DNA of 34,276 nt from an uncultured Lachnospiraceae bacterium (GCA_948473115.1 CAOKWI010000048.1:1-34276); one strand, 5' to 3'. Shown: positions 9,093 to 17,391, counted from the first letter of the stretch. The notes: generated by a model not told the origin, from the letters alone. A program made the numbers and translations.

Positions 9093-9130
9093 GGTAGCTG
9101 GTCTTCCAGCTACCTGTCTTACCTTATAGG
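9093..9130. repeat. Hairpin plus ACCTTATAGGAA motif between rpoZ and rimO
   Basis: GGTAGCTGG (9093-9101) and CCAGCTACC (9106-9114) form a 9-bp perfect stem with loop TCTT, followed by ACCTTATAGGAA-type sequence (about 9120-9130). The same ACCTTATAGGAA motif recurs after rny (21764-21850), so this is probably a dispersed repeat. The T-run is too weak for a clear terminator. Confidence 0.5.
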
Positions 9131-9150
9131 AAGCTGCGAATGGGGGTTAT

Positions 9151-10479
9151 ATGAACATACTGTTTGTATCGCTGGGCTGTGACAAGAACCTGGCGGATAC
9201 GGAAATGATGCTGGGAATGCTGCGGGACAGGGGATATTCCTTCACGGATGACGAGACGGAGGCGGAGGCTGTCATCGTAAACACCTGCTGCTTCATCGGG
9301 GACGCCAAGGAGGAGAGCATCAATGCCCTGCTGGAAATGGCGGAATTAAAGGACAGCGGGCAGCTGAAGGCGTTGATCGCTGCGGGCTGTCTGGCGCAGC
9401 GCTATCAGGAGGAGATCCGCAGGGAGATCCCCCAGGTGGACGCAGTAGTGGGAACCATGGCTATCGAAGAGATCGGGGACGCCCTGGAAGAAGCGCTGGG
9501 AGGAAAGGCGAAGGATCATTATCGCGAACTGAATGCCGCGCCTCCGGTGTACCGGGACAGGATGCTTACCACCGGCGGCCACTATGCTTACATGAAGATT
9601 GCGGAGGGCTGTAACAAGCGCTGTACTTACTGTATCATTCCCAAAGTCAGGGGGGATTACAGAAGTATTCCCATGGAGGAGCTGGAGGCCCAGGCGGAGA
9701 CCCTGGCAGGGCAGGGGGTGAAGGAGCTGATCCTGGTGGCACAGGAGACCACGCTTTACGGTGTGGATCTGTACGGGAAAAAGTGCCTGCCTGAGCTGCT
9801 ACATAAACTGGCACAGATAAGCGGCATTTACTGGATCAGGCTTCTGTACTGTTACCCGGAGGAGATCACGGAGGAGCTGATAGAAGCGGTTGCCACAGAA
9901 CCCAAGGTGTGCCATTATCTGGACATTCCGATTCAGCACGCTTCCGACCCGGTGCTGAAACGCATGGGCAGGCGGACCACGGAGGAGGAACTGCGGGAGC
10001 AGATCCGGAAGCTGCGGGAGCGGATCCCCGATATCTGTCTGCGGACCACGTTGATCAGCGGCTTCCCCGGAGAGACACAGGCGGACTTCGAGGAGCTGTA
10101 CCGGTTTGTCAACGAGATGGAGTTTGACAGACTGGGTGTGTTCCCTTATTCCCAGGAGGAGGACACGGCGGCTGCGGTGATGCCGGACCAGGTCGGGGAG
10201 GCTGTGAAGGAGGCCCGCAGGGACGAACTGATGGAACTGCAGCAGGCCATCGCTTTTGAAAAAGCGGAGGATATGACCGGCAGGGTGTTGACCGTCATGG
10301 TGGAGGGCAAGGTGGCAGACGAGGATGTGTATGTCACCAGGACTTACCGGGATGCCCCCAATGTGGACGGCTATCTGTTCCTGAACACGACCGCGAATCT
10401 GATGACGGGCGACTTTGTGAAGGTCCTTGTCACGGATTCCAATGAATATGATTTGATAGGTGAGGTATATCATGGGTAA
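9151..10479 (+). CDS. rimO: Ribosomal protein S12 methylthiotransferase
   Basis: A 442-residue radical-SAM enzyme that adds a methylthio group to an Asp of ribosomal protein S12. The N-terminal UPF0004 domain starts ILFVSLGCDKNLADTE, where LGCDKN separates RimO from MiaB, and supplies Cys ligands of the second cluster. The radical-SAM motif EGCNKRCTYC gives Cys154, Cys158 and Cys161. A TRAM domain occupies about 375-442. The ribosome site (GGGGG before 9151) is weak. The last 8 bases overlap pgsA. Confidence 0.95.
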   Translation: MNILFVSLGCDKNLADTEMMLGMLRDRGYSFTDDETEAEAVIVNTCCFIGDAKEESINALLEMAELKDSGQLKALIAAGCLAQRYQEEIRREIPQVDAVVGTMAIEEIGDALEEALGGKAKDHYRELNAAPPVYRDRMLTTGGHYAYMKIAEGCNKRCTYCIIPKVRGDYRSIPMEELEAQAETLAGQGVKELILVAQETTLYGVDLYGKKCLPELLHKLAQISGIYWIRLLYCYPEEITEELIEAVATEPKVCHYLDIPIQHASDPVLKRMGRRTTEEELREQIRKLRERIPDICLRTTLISGFPGETQADFEELYRFVNEMEFDRLGVFPYSQEEDTAAAVMPDQVGEAVKEARRDELMELQQAIAFEKAEDMTGRVLTVMVEGKVADEDVYVTRTYRDAPNVDGYLFLNTTANLMTGDFVKVLVTDSNEYDLIGEVYHG

Positions 10480-11083
10480 TCGTAAAATGAATCTGCCAAA
10501 TAAACTGACTGTTTTCAGGGTGATATTGATCCTGCCCTTTGTGCTGGTGCTTCTGGGAAATTACCATGGATGGGGCTGGTTCACGGCTGTTTTCGGCGGG
10601 ATCATGGAGTATGCGGATTATATTGCGCTGGCAATCTTTGTGATTGCCAGCCTGACGGATCTGGCCGACGGCAAGATCGCCCGGAAATATAATATGGTGA
10701 CGAATTTCGGGAAATTCATGGATCCCCTGGCGGATAAGCTGCTGGTCTGCGCGGCGCTGATCGCGCTGACGGAGATGGGGAGGATCCCGGCCTGGGTGGT
10801 GATCATTATTATCAGCCGGGAATTTATCATCAGCGGATTCCGGCTCATAGCATCCGACAACCATGTGGTGATTGCCGCCAGCTACTGGGGAAAGTTTAAG
10901 ACCACCTTCCAGATGGTGATGATCTGTCTGATGCTGGTGAACAACGGACATTTCCTGTCCGGCAACACACAGGAATTACAGCTGGCAACGGATGTCGTCA
11001 TGTGGATTGCCCTGGCGCTGACAGTGATTTCGCTGGTGGATTACCTGGTGAAAAATAAGGACGTCATGAAGGAACAGAATTAA
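10472..11083 (+). CDS. pgsA: CDP-diacylglycerol-glycerol-3-phosphate 3-phosphatidyltransferase
   Basis: A 203-residue integral membrane enzyme making phosphatidylglycerolphosphate, the first committed step to phosphatidylglycerol. The CDP-alcohol phosphotransferase motif is intact: DLADGKIAR followed by G-FMDPLADK (the D-DG-AR-G-D-D pattern), and LPNKLTVFRV begins the first helix. Several transmembrane helices are evident. The start at 10472 (MGNRKMNLPNK) with GAGGT upstream is preferred to an in-frame ATG at 10460. It overlaps rimO by 8 bases. Confidence 0.94.
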   Translation: MGNRKMNLPNKLTVFRVILILPFVLVLLGNYHGWGWFTAVFGGIMEYADYIALAIFVIASLTDLADGKIARKYNMVTNFGKFMDPLADKLLVCAALIALTEMGRIPAWVVIIIISREFIISGFRLIASDNHVVIAASYWGKFKTTFQMVMICLMLVNNGHFLSGNTQELQLATDVVMWIALALTVISLVDYLVKNKDVMKEQN

Positions 11084-11094
11084 TGCAACGATGT

Positions 11095-11146
11095 ACTGGT
11101 GTGCCGGTGCACTGATGCGCTGGTGCACTGATACAGTGATACACTG
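11095..11146. repeat. CTGGTG/CACTGAT low-complexity repeats
   Basis: The pgsA-cinA gap holds alternating ACTGGTG, CACTGATG, CTGGTGCACTGATA and CAGTGATACACTGG units. They are short, degenerate and partly palindromic around GTGCAC. No function is evident. Confidence 0.5.
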
Positions 11147-11194
11147 GATCCCTGCTGAATATAGTGCCGTTTGTGCGGCGGAATGTGAGGAAAA

Positions 11195-12463
11195 ATGACT
11201 GTAGAATTGATATGTGTGGGCACGGAGCTGCTGCTTGGAAACATTGTAAACACCAATGCGGCCTATCTCGCTGAGAAATGCGCGGGACTGGGGCTTTCCT
11301 GCTATTTTCAGACTGTGGTGGGAGATAACGCGGAACGGCTTGCGCTGGTGCTGAGAACGGCAATGGAACGCTCTGACATCGTGATCCTCTCCGGAGGCCT
11401 GGGGCCTACGGAGGATGACCTGACAAAGGAAGTGGCGGCGCAGGTCTGCGGCAGGGAACTGATCATGGACGAAGCCAGCAGGCAGGCCATTGCGGAATTC
11501 TTTGAGAAGCGGGGAGCCGTTCCCACGGAAAACAACTGGAAGCAGGCCATGATGCCGGCCGAAGCTATTATCTTGGAAAATCCCAACGGCACGGCGCCCG
11601 GCGCAATCATTGAGACGGAAGAAGCGAAGGTGGTGCTCCTGCCTGGTCCCCCCAATGAACTGTATCCTTTGTTTGAAGAAAAGGTGGAGTCTTACCTGAG
11701 AAAGCTGACCAATCAGGCGATCTGTTCCCAGACAGTGAAGGTCTGCGGTCTGGGAGAGAGTAAGGTGGAGACCATGGTAAAGGATCTGATCGACGGGCAG
11801 ACCAATCCCACCATTGCCACTTATGCCAAGACCGGAGAGGTCCATATACGGGTTACCGCTGCGGCGGAGGACCAGAAGGCGGCAAATAAACTGATCAAGC
11901 CTATGGTAAAGGAACTGAAAGCCCGTTTCGGCAACAGCATTTATACCACGGAGGACGATACGACACTGGAGAAGGCGGTGGCGGATCTGCTGATCGCCAA
12001 CGAACTTTCGCTGACCTGCGCGGAATCCTGTACGGGGGGGCTGCTGTCCGGCCGGATCATCAATGTGCCCGGGGTGTCGGAGGCCTACAAGGCAGGGTAT
12101 ATCACGTATTCCAACAAGGCGAAGCGCAAACTGCTGGGAGTGAAGAAGACTACCCTGCAGAAACACGGAGCAGTCAGTGAACAGGTGGCGGAGGAGATGG
12201 CCAAAGGAGCCGCCCTGTTTGCCAAGGCGGACGTATCCGTGGCAGTGACGGGGATCGCGGGACCGGACGGCGGCACGGAGGAGAAGCCGGTGGGACTGGT
12301 GTATATTGCCTGCTGTGTAAAGGGCAAGGTCACGGTAAAGCGATACCAGTTCAGCGGCAACCGGGGCAAAGTGCGGGAGTCCGCCGTTTCTGCGGCGCTG
12401 TCCCTGCTTCGGAGCTGTATTTTGGAATATTTCAGTAAGGTAACTTTTGGAAAGAAGGATTGA
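11195..12463 (+). CDS. cinA: CinA family protein (competence/damage-inducible; nicotinamide-nucleotide amidase)
   Basis: A 422-residue two-domain protein. The N-terminal molybdopterin-binding-like (COG1058) domain (about 1-170) begins VELICVGTELLLGNIVNTN. The C-terminal PncC amidase domain (about 260-415) has AESCTGG and VAVTGIAGPDGGT, which form the active site for deamidating nicotinamide mononucleotide. In many Firmicutes cinA lies directly before recA; here more than 5 kb of other DNA separates them. GTGAGG precedes the ATG. Seven consecutive G occur inside the AESCTGG codons (about 12034-12040). Confidence 0.94.
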   Translation: MTVELICVGTELLLGNIVNTNAAYLAEKCAGLGLSCYFQTVVGDNAERLALVLRTAMERSDIVILSGGLGPTEDDLTKEVAAQVCGRELIMDEASRQAIAEFFEKRGAVPTENNWKQAMMPAEAIILENPNGTAPGAIIETEEAKVVLLPGPPNELYPLFEEKVESYLRKLTNQAICSQTVKVCGLGESKVETMVKDLIDGQTNPTIATYAKTGEVHIRVTAAAEDQKAANKLIKPMVKELKARFGNSIYTTEDDTTLEKAVADLLIANELSLTCAESCTGGLLSGRIINVPGVSEAYKAGYITYSNKAKRKLLGVKKTTLQKHGAVSEQVAEEMAKGAALFAKADVSVAVTGIAGPDGGTEEKPVGLVYIACCVKGKVTVKRYQFSGNRGKVRESAVSAALSLLRSCILEYFSKVTFGKKD

Positions 12464-12477
12464 GGAAGCCATAAATT

Positions 12478-14145
12478 ATGAAGAAAACCGGCAAGCTGCA
12501 AATTGAATTATCCAAGGGGCAGGAGATTGCCCTGATGCTGCTGCTTTTGGCGGCCGGCATTTTTGTGCGCGGTTTTCATTTCGGTATGTCGCCGGTGGGC
12601 ATTCATCAGGATGAAGCCATGACCGCGGTAGACGCGCTGGCTTTGTCCCAATATGGTACAGACCGTTACGGCATGCGTTTCCCTGTGCACTTCACGGCCT
12701 GGGTGGGCAGCCAGCAGAGTGTGCTGCTGGCTTACTGTATGGTGCCCTTTATCAGGCTTTTCGGCTTTTCTACGGTGACGGTCCGGCTGCCCATGCTGGT
12801 GGTGAGCTGTCTGGGGCTTCTGGCGTTGTATTTCCTGGGAAAAGAGACCGGAGGGAGCAGGACAGGGCTGATCCTGCTGTCCTTAGGCGTGATCTGCCCC
12901 TGGCATTATATGCAGAGCAGGTGGTCCTTCGACTGCAACATGTTTCCTCATATGTTCCTGTTTGGGGTTTGCTTCCTGCTGGCGGGGATGAGGAAAAGGT
13001 GGATGCTTTATGTATCCATGGTTTTCTTTGCGCTCTGCTGTTACAGCTACGGGGTGGCAGATTATTCTGTTCCTCTTTTTCTGCTGGCGGCGGCTCTCCA
13101 TCTGGTCAGGAGGAAATGGATCCGTGTCAGGGAACTGGTTCTGTGCTTCTGTATTTTTACGGTGCTGGCCCTGCCTGAATACCTGTCCATGCTGCTTACG
13201 GCACTGGGCGGGGAGACCATTGAAACACCGTTTTTCACGATCCCCTCCTTTTTGGAAAGCTTCCGCGGAAATGATATTCTGCTTACGAATTTTTCCTGGG
13301 GGCAGCTCTGGAAAAATATCATTGCTACGGTGACTGTGGTCTGGGGCAGCGGCGATAAGAGTGCCACTAACACCATTGTCCGCTTTGGACCGGTCTATTA
13401 TCTGTCGGTGGCTTTTTTCCTTGTGGGCCTGGCCGTGCTGGCTGTCAGGCTGTCCGGAAAAGGGGAGCGGCGAAGGGGCCGGCAAAAGGAAGCGGGTGAC
13501 GGTAGTGGGGAGAATGAGAGAGAGGCCCGGAGTAAGCTGGCTTACGTCGTCCTGCTTCTCTGGCTTTTCATGGGGATCTGGGTGGGGCTCATTACCAGGG
13601 AAGTGACCATCAACCGCATCAATGTGATCTTTTATGCGGTTCTTGCCATTGCGGCGGTGGGGATCGAATGGTGCCTGGACAGGCAGCTGCTGCTGTCCCT
13701 GCCGATCGGGGCATATTACGCGGTCTGCGCGCTGCTGTTTGCCGTCACGTATTTCGGCTCATGGTCTGACGTCAGCAGGATCTATTACTATGATCCTTAC
13801 GTGCAGGCGCTGGAATATGCGGAAAATCTGGAATGTGAGATTTACTATATCACGCCCGATCCGCAGGGAGAGGGCGTCAATGCGGTGGGAGAGATCCTGA
13901 CCATGTACTGCCATGAGATAGACGCCCTGTATTACCAGGGAGTCAGCAATATACAGGATGGCAGGGAATGCCTTCCGTACAGTGAGAGATACCGGTTTAT
14001 GGATGTGTCGGAGGATATCCTGGCGGAAAATGCAGGAAAACCTGTCGTCTACCTGGTGAGGGCGGATTACCGGCATCTGTTTGACGAGGATGGCTATGAT
14101 ATTACTTCTTTTTATGACAATTATTTTGTGATTGTCGAAAAGTGA
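12478..14145 (+). CDS. GT-C family membrane glycosyltransferase-like protein
   Basis: A 555-residue polytopic membrane protein with about ten or eleven hydrophobic helices. It resembles the PMT/ArnT (GT39/GT83) GT-C fold: the first extracytoplasmic loop carries HQDEA (residues 43-47), with acidic Asp45/Glu46 at the position of the catalytic acid pair. Such enzymes transfer sugars from lipid-linked donors on the outer membrane face. A highly charged cytoplasmic loop (GKGERRRGRQKEAG and on, about 324-350) divides the helices, and a soluble C-terminal tail of about 110 residues follows. The gene starts 14 bases after cinA, so it is probably co-transcribed. Substrate unknown. Confidence 0.75.
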   Translation: MKKTGKLQIELSKGQEIALMLLLLAAGIFVRGFHFGMSPVGIHQDEAMTAVDALALSQYGTDRYGMRFPVHFTAWVGSQQSVLLAYCMVPFIRLFGFSTVTVRLPMLVVSCLGLLALYFLGKETGGSRTGLILLSLGVICPWHYMQSRWSFDCNMFPHMFLFGVCFLLAGMRKRWMLYVSMVFFALCCYSYGVADYSVPLFLLAAALHLVRRKWIRVRELVLCFCIFTVLALPEYLSMLLTALGGETIETPFFTIPSFLESFRGNDILLTNFSWGQLWKNIIATVTVVWGSGDKSATNTIVRFGPVYYLSVAFFLVGLAVLAVRLSGKGERRRGRQKEAGDGSGENEREARSKLAYVVLLLWLFMGIWVGLITREVTINRINVIFYAVLAIAAVGIEWCLDRQLLLSLPIGAYYAVCALLFAVTYFGSWSDVSRIYYYDPYVQALEYAENLECEIYYITPDPQGEGVNAVGEILTMYCHEIDALYYQGVSNIQDGRECLPYSERYRFMDVSEDILAENAGKPVVYLVRADYRHLFDEDGYDITSFYDNYFVIVEK

Positions 14146-14226
14146 GCAGCAAATCATTTTCCATAACGGGAACAACCATATTCAGTGAGGCCGCAAAACA
14201 AAATATCATTATGCGGTTTTGGGATT

Positions 14227-14267
14227 AAAAACACCTGATTTGAGAAAATCTTAAATCAGGTGTTTTT
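14227..14267. terminator. Bidirectional rho-independent terminator
   Basis: A perfect 15-bp stem: AAAAACACCTGATTT (14227-14241) and AAATCAGGTGTTTTT (14253-14267) around an 11-base loop, with A and T runs at the ends. A weaker CCGCA...TGCGGTTTT hairpin (14191-14220) precedes it. It insulates the GntR operon from upstream transcription. Confidence 0.93.
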
Positions 14268-14279
14268 CTCATCATGCTA

Positions 14280-14308
14280 TTGACAAATGTGTTTTGAATG
14301 AATATAAT
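14280..14308 (+). promoter_or_regulatory. Perfect consensus promoter of the GntR-ABC operon
   Basis: TTGACA (14280-14285), exactly 17 bases, TATAAT (14303-14308): a full match to the sigma-A consensus. Such a strong promoter fits a repressed operon. Confidence 0.93.
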
Positions 14309-14328
14309 GTACTTGTACGATAAGTACA
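14308..14328. promoter_or_regulatory. Putative GntR operator over the start of transcription
   Basis: An inverted repeat TGTACTT (14308-14314), 7-base gap, AAGTACA (14322-14328). It overlaps the last base of the -10 and the expected start of transcription near 14315, an ideal place for repression by the GntR protein encoded just downstream. Binding is inferred. Confidence 0.7.
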
Positions 14329-14350
14329 CTAAATAACAAAGGAGGACATT

Positions 14351-14728
14351 GTGGAAATCATAATAAGCAGCAATACGAGCAAGCCGATTTATGAGCAGAT
14401 CACTTCGCAGATGAAAGCAATGATCATGAGCGGCGAACTTCGGACAGGTGACCCGATTCCTTCTATGCGGGCACTGGCAAAATCAATCCATGTAAGTGTG
14501 ATTACGGTTCAAAAGGCATATGAAGATTTGCAGAGGGATGGATTCATTGAAACCACTGTCGGCAGGGGAAGCTTTGTATCGGCGCAGAATAAGGACTTCT
14601 ATCAGGAAGAGCAACAGCGGCTGGCGGAAGGGCACTTGCAGGAGGCCGCTGAGATTGGGCGGACAAGCGGGATATCGTTGGACAAACTGATTGAACTTTT
14701 AACGATATTTTATCAGGAGGAGGAGTGA
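14351..14728 (+). CDS. GntR/YtrA family transcriptional repressor
   Basis: A 125-residue regulator with an N-terminal winged-helix domain (IYEQITSQMKAMIMSGEL, then GDPIPSMRALAKSIHVS and VITVQKAYEDLQRDG), followed by a short helical tail of about 50 residues rather than a large ligand domain, as in the YtrA subfamily. The start is GTG, set 5 bases after AAAGGAGGA (14338-14346). It probably represses its own operon through the palindrome at 14308-14328. The ABC transporter genes follow directly. Confidence 0.88.
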   Translation: MEIIISSNTSKPIYEQITSQMKAMIMSGELRTGDPIPSMRALAKSIHVSVITVQKAYEDLQRDGFIETTVGRGSFVSAQNKDFYQEEQQRLAEGHLQEAAEIGRTSGISLDKLIELLTIFYQEEE

Positions 14729-14730
14729 CT

Positions 14731-15591
14731 ATGGATGCAATTTTACAAGTGGATAATTTATCAAAGCAGTATGCCGGCTTTCGGCTGGACAAAGTTTCAT
14801 TTTCTGTTCCCAAAGGAACTATTATGGGGTTGATCGGTGAAAACGGGGCAGGAAAGAGCACGACCATCAATGCAATTCTTGACCTTATCAAGAAAGATGG
14901 CGGCAGGGTTACTTTCTGGGGACAGGAACTGGTCTCGTCAAAGCAGCTGAAAGAGGATATAGGCGTCGTGTTTGACGACATTAATTTTTATAATACCCTG
15001 ACTCCTGACAAGGTCGGGAAAATATCCGCCGCTGCGTATCAACAATGGGAGGATTCCGTATATCAGGACTTCCTGAAGCGATTTCAGCTTCCGGCGGACA
15101 AAGAGATCAAAACCTTCTCCAAAGGGATGAAAATGAAGCTATGCATAGCGGTTGCCCTTTCCCATAAGCCCAGGCTGTTGATTTTGGATGAAGCCACCAG
15201 TGGGCTTGACCCCGTGATGCGTGATGATATTCTCGACGTTTTTCTGGAATTTGTGCAGGATGAGGATCATTCGATCCTGATGTCCTCCCATATCACCACG
15301 GATCTGGAAAAGGTTGCCGACTATATTACGTTTATTCATCAGGGGAAGGTACTTTTCTGCAAGACAAAAGACGAACTGCGCTATCGCTATGGCATTATCC
15401 GCTGCGGCGCAGCCTTTTTTGACCGGATTGATAAAGCGGAGATCCTTGCCTGCCGCAAAGACGATTACCAGTGGAATGTGCTTGTGGCGGACAAAGAAAA
15501 AGCCAGACGACAATACAGGGATACAGTCGTGGATGATGCGACAATTGATGATATTTTACTTTTGTATGTGAAAGGGGAGCAGGTAGGATGA
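14731..15591 (+). CDS. ABC transporter ATP-binding protein (ABC-2 type)
   Basis: A 286-residue ATPase. Walker A is GENGAGKST (about residues 38-46), Walker B is LLILDEATSGLDP, and the H-loop is SSHI. The signature motif is FSKGMKMKL in place of LSGGQ, which is common in this YtrB/YxlF-like branch. GTG at 14725 opens the frame earlier, but AGGAGGAGG (14715-14723) is correctly spaced only for the ATG at 14731. It pairs with the permease that overlaps its 3' end. The likely role is export or membrane-stress defence; the cargo is unknown. Confidence 0.9.
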   Translation: MDAILQVDNLSKQYAGFRLDKVSFSVPKGTIMGLIGENGAGKSTTINAILDLIKKDGGRVTFWGQELVSSKQLKEDIGVVFDDINFYNTLTPDKVGKISAAAYQQWEDSVYQDFLKRFQLPADKEIKTFSKGMKMKLCIAVALSHKPRLLILDEATSGLDPVMRDDILDVFLEFVQDEDHSILMSSHITTDLEKVADYITFIHQGKVLFCKTKDELRYRYGIIRCGAAFFDRIDKAEILACRKDDYQWNVLVADKEKARRQYRDTVVDDATIDDILLLYVKGEQVG

Positions 15592-16235
15592 AAAGCCTTA
15601 TTTTAAAAGATTTATACAATATCGGACACAACACAAAATCCATGCTGTTTATCATGGTGGTGTTTGCAGCCGTCTTTATCCCGTCTTCCGGCGTGGAAGG
15701 ATATGTCTGCGTATGTGCGATTTTGTGCAGTATGATGATAGTGACTACATTTTCCTTTGACGATGCTTCCAAATGGAATCGATACGCCATGATCATGCCC
15801 GTGTCAAGAAAGGATCTGGTAGCCGGGAAATTTATTGTACTGGCGATTTTCTGCGCGGTTGGAAGCCTGTTTGGGCTGGTGATGGGTCTGACCGGCGGAC
15901 TGATACTGAAAAAGGTGTCTTTGGATCTTGCCGGACTTGGGGGGCTGCTGTTTTCTGCTTTGGCGGCATGGGTAATATCGCTTATTTTGGGGAGTATGTC
16001 AATCCCTCTTGTATTCAGGTTCGGGGCGGAAAAAGGACGCGTATTGCTGCTGGTATCGTTTTTGGTGCCGACGGCGGTCTGCGTTGGAATTTATCAGCTG
16101 CTTATCGTTTTGGGCATTGAAATAACAGACCAGTTCACAGGTATCCTGCTGTGCTGCCTGCCTGCTGTCGCTTTGGCCTGGTGCTATGTAATGTACCGGA
16201 TCAGTTATCGGATCTTTGAGAAACAGGAACTTTGA
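15588..16235 (+). CDS. ABC-2 type transporter permease
   Basis: A 215-residue membrane protein with about six hydrophobic segments, similar to the ABC2_membrane_5 type: MKSLILKDLYNI at the start, and FDDASKWNRYAMIMPVSRKD, the conserved loop between helices 2 and 3. ATGA overlap with the ATPase gene indicates translational coupling. The GntR + ATPase + small permease set resembles YtrA-type and staphylococcal Pmt operons, which are induced by membrane-active compounds. That similarity is by architecture, so the substrate remains open. No clear terminator follows; mobile repeats begin 50 bases later. Confidence 0.85.
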   Translation: MKSLILKDLYNIGHNTKSMLFIMVVFAAVFIPSSGVEGYVCVCAILCSMMIVTTFSFDDASKWNRYAMIMPVSRKDLVAGKFIVLAIFCAVGSLFGLVMGLTGGLILKKVSLDLAGLGGLLFSALAAWVISLILGSMSIPLVFRFGAEKGRVLLLVSFLVPTAVCVGIYQLLIVLGIEITDQFTGILLCCLPAVALAWCYVMYRISYRIFEKQEL

Positions 16236-16284
16236 GGGGTTGAAGTCGGTTAGTGTATCATGGCATGAATGAGAATCCTCTGGC

Positions 16285-16316
16285 GTGACAGTTCAGCACC
16301 CTGCCTGAACTGTTAC
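16285..16316. mobile_element. 32-bp miniature palindromic element with target duplication
   Basis: GTGACAGTTCAG (16285-16296) and CTGAACTGTTAC (16305-16316) are inverted ends (11 of 12 match) separated by 8 bases. The element is bounded exactly by two copies of CCTCTGGC (16277-16284 and 16317-16324). The GT(A/G)AC end and 8-bp duplication are the pattern known for IS66-family insertions. Confidence 0.75.
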
Positions 16317-16325
16317 CCTCTGGCA

Positions 16326-16469
16326 GTTACTGTTCACGGATTCGCCGTTCACAGCAACATGATGCACACCAAATGAGCAAAATGCGCTCATTTTGGCGCA
16401 CGCAGTCTCGGGATTTTCGTGCAGAATGCGCACGAAAACGCCTCGCGGTGGCACCGAGTGAACGGTAAC
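16326..16469. mobile_element. 144-bp miniature element with internal hairpins and target duplication
   Basis: Ends GTTACTGTTCAC (16326-16337) and GTGAACGGTAAC (16458-16469) are inverted (11 of 12). CTCTGGCA flanks both sides (16318-16325 and 16470-16477). Inside are hairpins AAATGAGC...GCTCATTT (about 16370-16396) and TTTTCGTGC...GCACGAAAA (about 16413-16440). It shares its target site with the 32-bp element beside it, so the two may be successive insertions or one composite. It encodes nothing convincing. Confidence 0.75.
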
Positions 16470-16543
16470 CTCTGGCAACAAAGTGGGAAAACTCAAAGGA
16501 TAAAGAGATTGAAAATCTGAACATTTTAATGTATGATATAGCC

Positions 16544-16627
16544 ATGGCAATATTTTGGTAACAGAAAATCAGCAAGCCATAATAAATGATGTAATGGATG
16601 AAAAAATAGGTGTGTATTTATAATAAA
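16544..16627 (+). repeat. 84-bp direct repeat, copy A
   Basis: This copy matches 17308-17391 with about 9 mismatches; a central 41 bases (16560-16600) are identical. The two copies bracket the gene pair at 16658-17298. Confidence 0.85.
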
Positions 16628-16657
16628 TTTTGTGTGATTTGAAAGAAGAGTTGGAGA

Positions 16658-17014
16658 ATGATTATTTTAGAGCGAAAATATACAATTAAGGAACTGTATA
16701 ACATAAACTCTTTTACAAATGGATTTGTGAAAGGGGTTGTTGATTTGGAGCAGGAATTAATTGCACTTGACGCAGACATGCATTACGAATTGGCAGATTA
16801 TCTGAAAGAAAAACGTGGTTCAAAAGAGATTGACATGTGGGGATTTAATTTATGGCTTGAAAATCAGTCGATGGATGAGATTTTGGAATATGATTCTTTT
16901 ATTAATATTCATAATAATCAGCTTCATGGTTTTCCGCGTGGTGGAATGGGAATATTAGATTCAGGTATTATGGAGAAAGCAACGGAGGTGATTTGTAAAT
17001 GGATTCAGTTTTAA
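16658..17014 (+). CDS. DUF5674-like protein of unknown function
   Basis: A 118-residue soluble protein. FVKGVVDLEQELIALDADMH, then GSKEIDMWGFNLW, then EYDSFINI and IMEKATEVI match, in order and spacing, the pattern I recall for DUF5674 proteins (VKAVVDxE..IA..xE.H, GS.Q..LWG.N, FDS.INI). No function is established. GTTGGAGA before the ATG is a modest ribosome site. It overlaps the next gene by 16 bases, and the local sequence is more AT-rich than the surrounding core genes, suggesting transfer. The pair sits between two copies of an 84-bp repeat. Confidence 0.7.
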   Translation: MIILERKYTIKELYNINSFTNGFVKGVVDLEQELIALDADMHYELADYLKEKRGSKEIDMWGFNLWLENQSMDEILEYDSFINIHNNQLHGFPRGGMGILDSGIMEKATEVICKWIQF

Positions 17015-17298
17015 GGGAAAAATGGTTTACTTTATCTCTTGTGCAACAAATGATAAATATTGGAAATGAAGTAAAACGGGGGTTAAGGTTTGCATCGGAT
17101 CCGGATAAGAAAGCTATGTTTTTTGAAAAAGCAATACGGTATACACAACTTACAATGGAGGATTGCAAAAACGCTCACGTGCTGCCGGAATTATTGATTA
17201 GTAAAGAAGTACTGGAGGATTATTCCGGAGAACATAATCTTGCCTGCTCGGGAGAGCAGATTAGCAGATATTATCAAACATATCAATACTTATTGTGA
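16999..17298 (+). CDS. Small helical protein paired with DUF5674-like gene
   Basis: A 99-residue, mostly helical protein (MDSVLREKWFTLSLVQQMIN at the start) with no family I recognise. Gly-Arg-Leu-Arg (KRGLRFASDPDKKAMFFEKA) suggests a helix-turn-helix-like or helical-bundle hairpin, without a clear catalytic motif. GGAGGTG at 16984-16990 fixes the ATG, which lies 16 bases inside the preceding gene, so the two are coupled. The arrangement of two small overlapping genes resembles toxin-antitoxin or immunity pairs, but nothing in the residues proves that. Confidence 0.7.
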   Translation: MDSVLREKWFTLSLVQQMINIGNEVKRGLRFASDPDKKAMFFEKAIRYTQLTMEDCKNAHVLPELLISKEVLEDYSGEHNLACSGEQISRYYQTYQYLL

Positions 17299-17307
17299 TT
17301 TTCTTGA

Positions 17308-17391
17308 ATGACAGCATTTTGGCAACAGAAAATCAGCAAGCCATAATAAATGATGTAATGGATGTAAAAAAAGGTGTGTATTTGTATAAAA
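17308..17391 (+). repeat. 84-bp direct repeat, copy B
   Basis: Partner of 16544-16627, 764 bases downstream, about 89 percent identical by hand alignment. Confidence 0.85.

Larger units (their letters stand above)
16265..16620 (+). pseudogene. Broken small gene, 5' part, interrupted by two mobile repeats
   Basis: Removing 16285-16476 (two elements and two surplus copies of CCTCTGGC) joins ATG AAT GAG AAT CCT CTG GC to the following bases and restores a frame reading MNENPLATKWENSKDKEIE and on to MYDIAMAIFW, then TAA at 16559-16561. In the related copy at 17308 the same codon is CAA. After a shift near the T-run at 16553-16556, another frame reads TENQQAIINDVMD to a stop at 16618-16623, a segment repeated at 17319. 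No family is recognised. There is no evident ribosome site. Confidence 0.5.

Noticed and set aside
10976..12472. 498-codon minus-strand frame opposite cinA
   Set aside because: Antisense shadow of an intact, recognisable cinA; composition is His/Gln/Arg-rich as expected from a mirrored coding strand.
16293..16575. Two minus-strand frames of 82-85 codons
   Set aside because: They lie across the miniature elements and the broken gene; the inverted ends and hairpins explain the sequence better.
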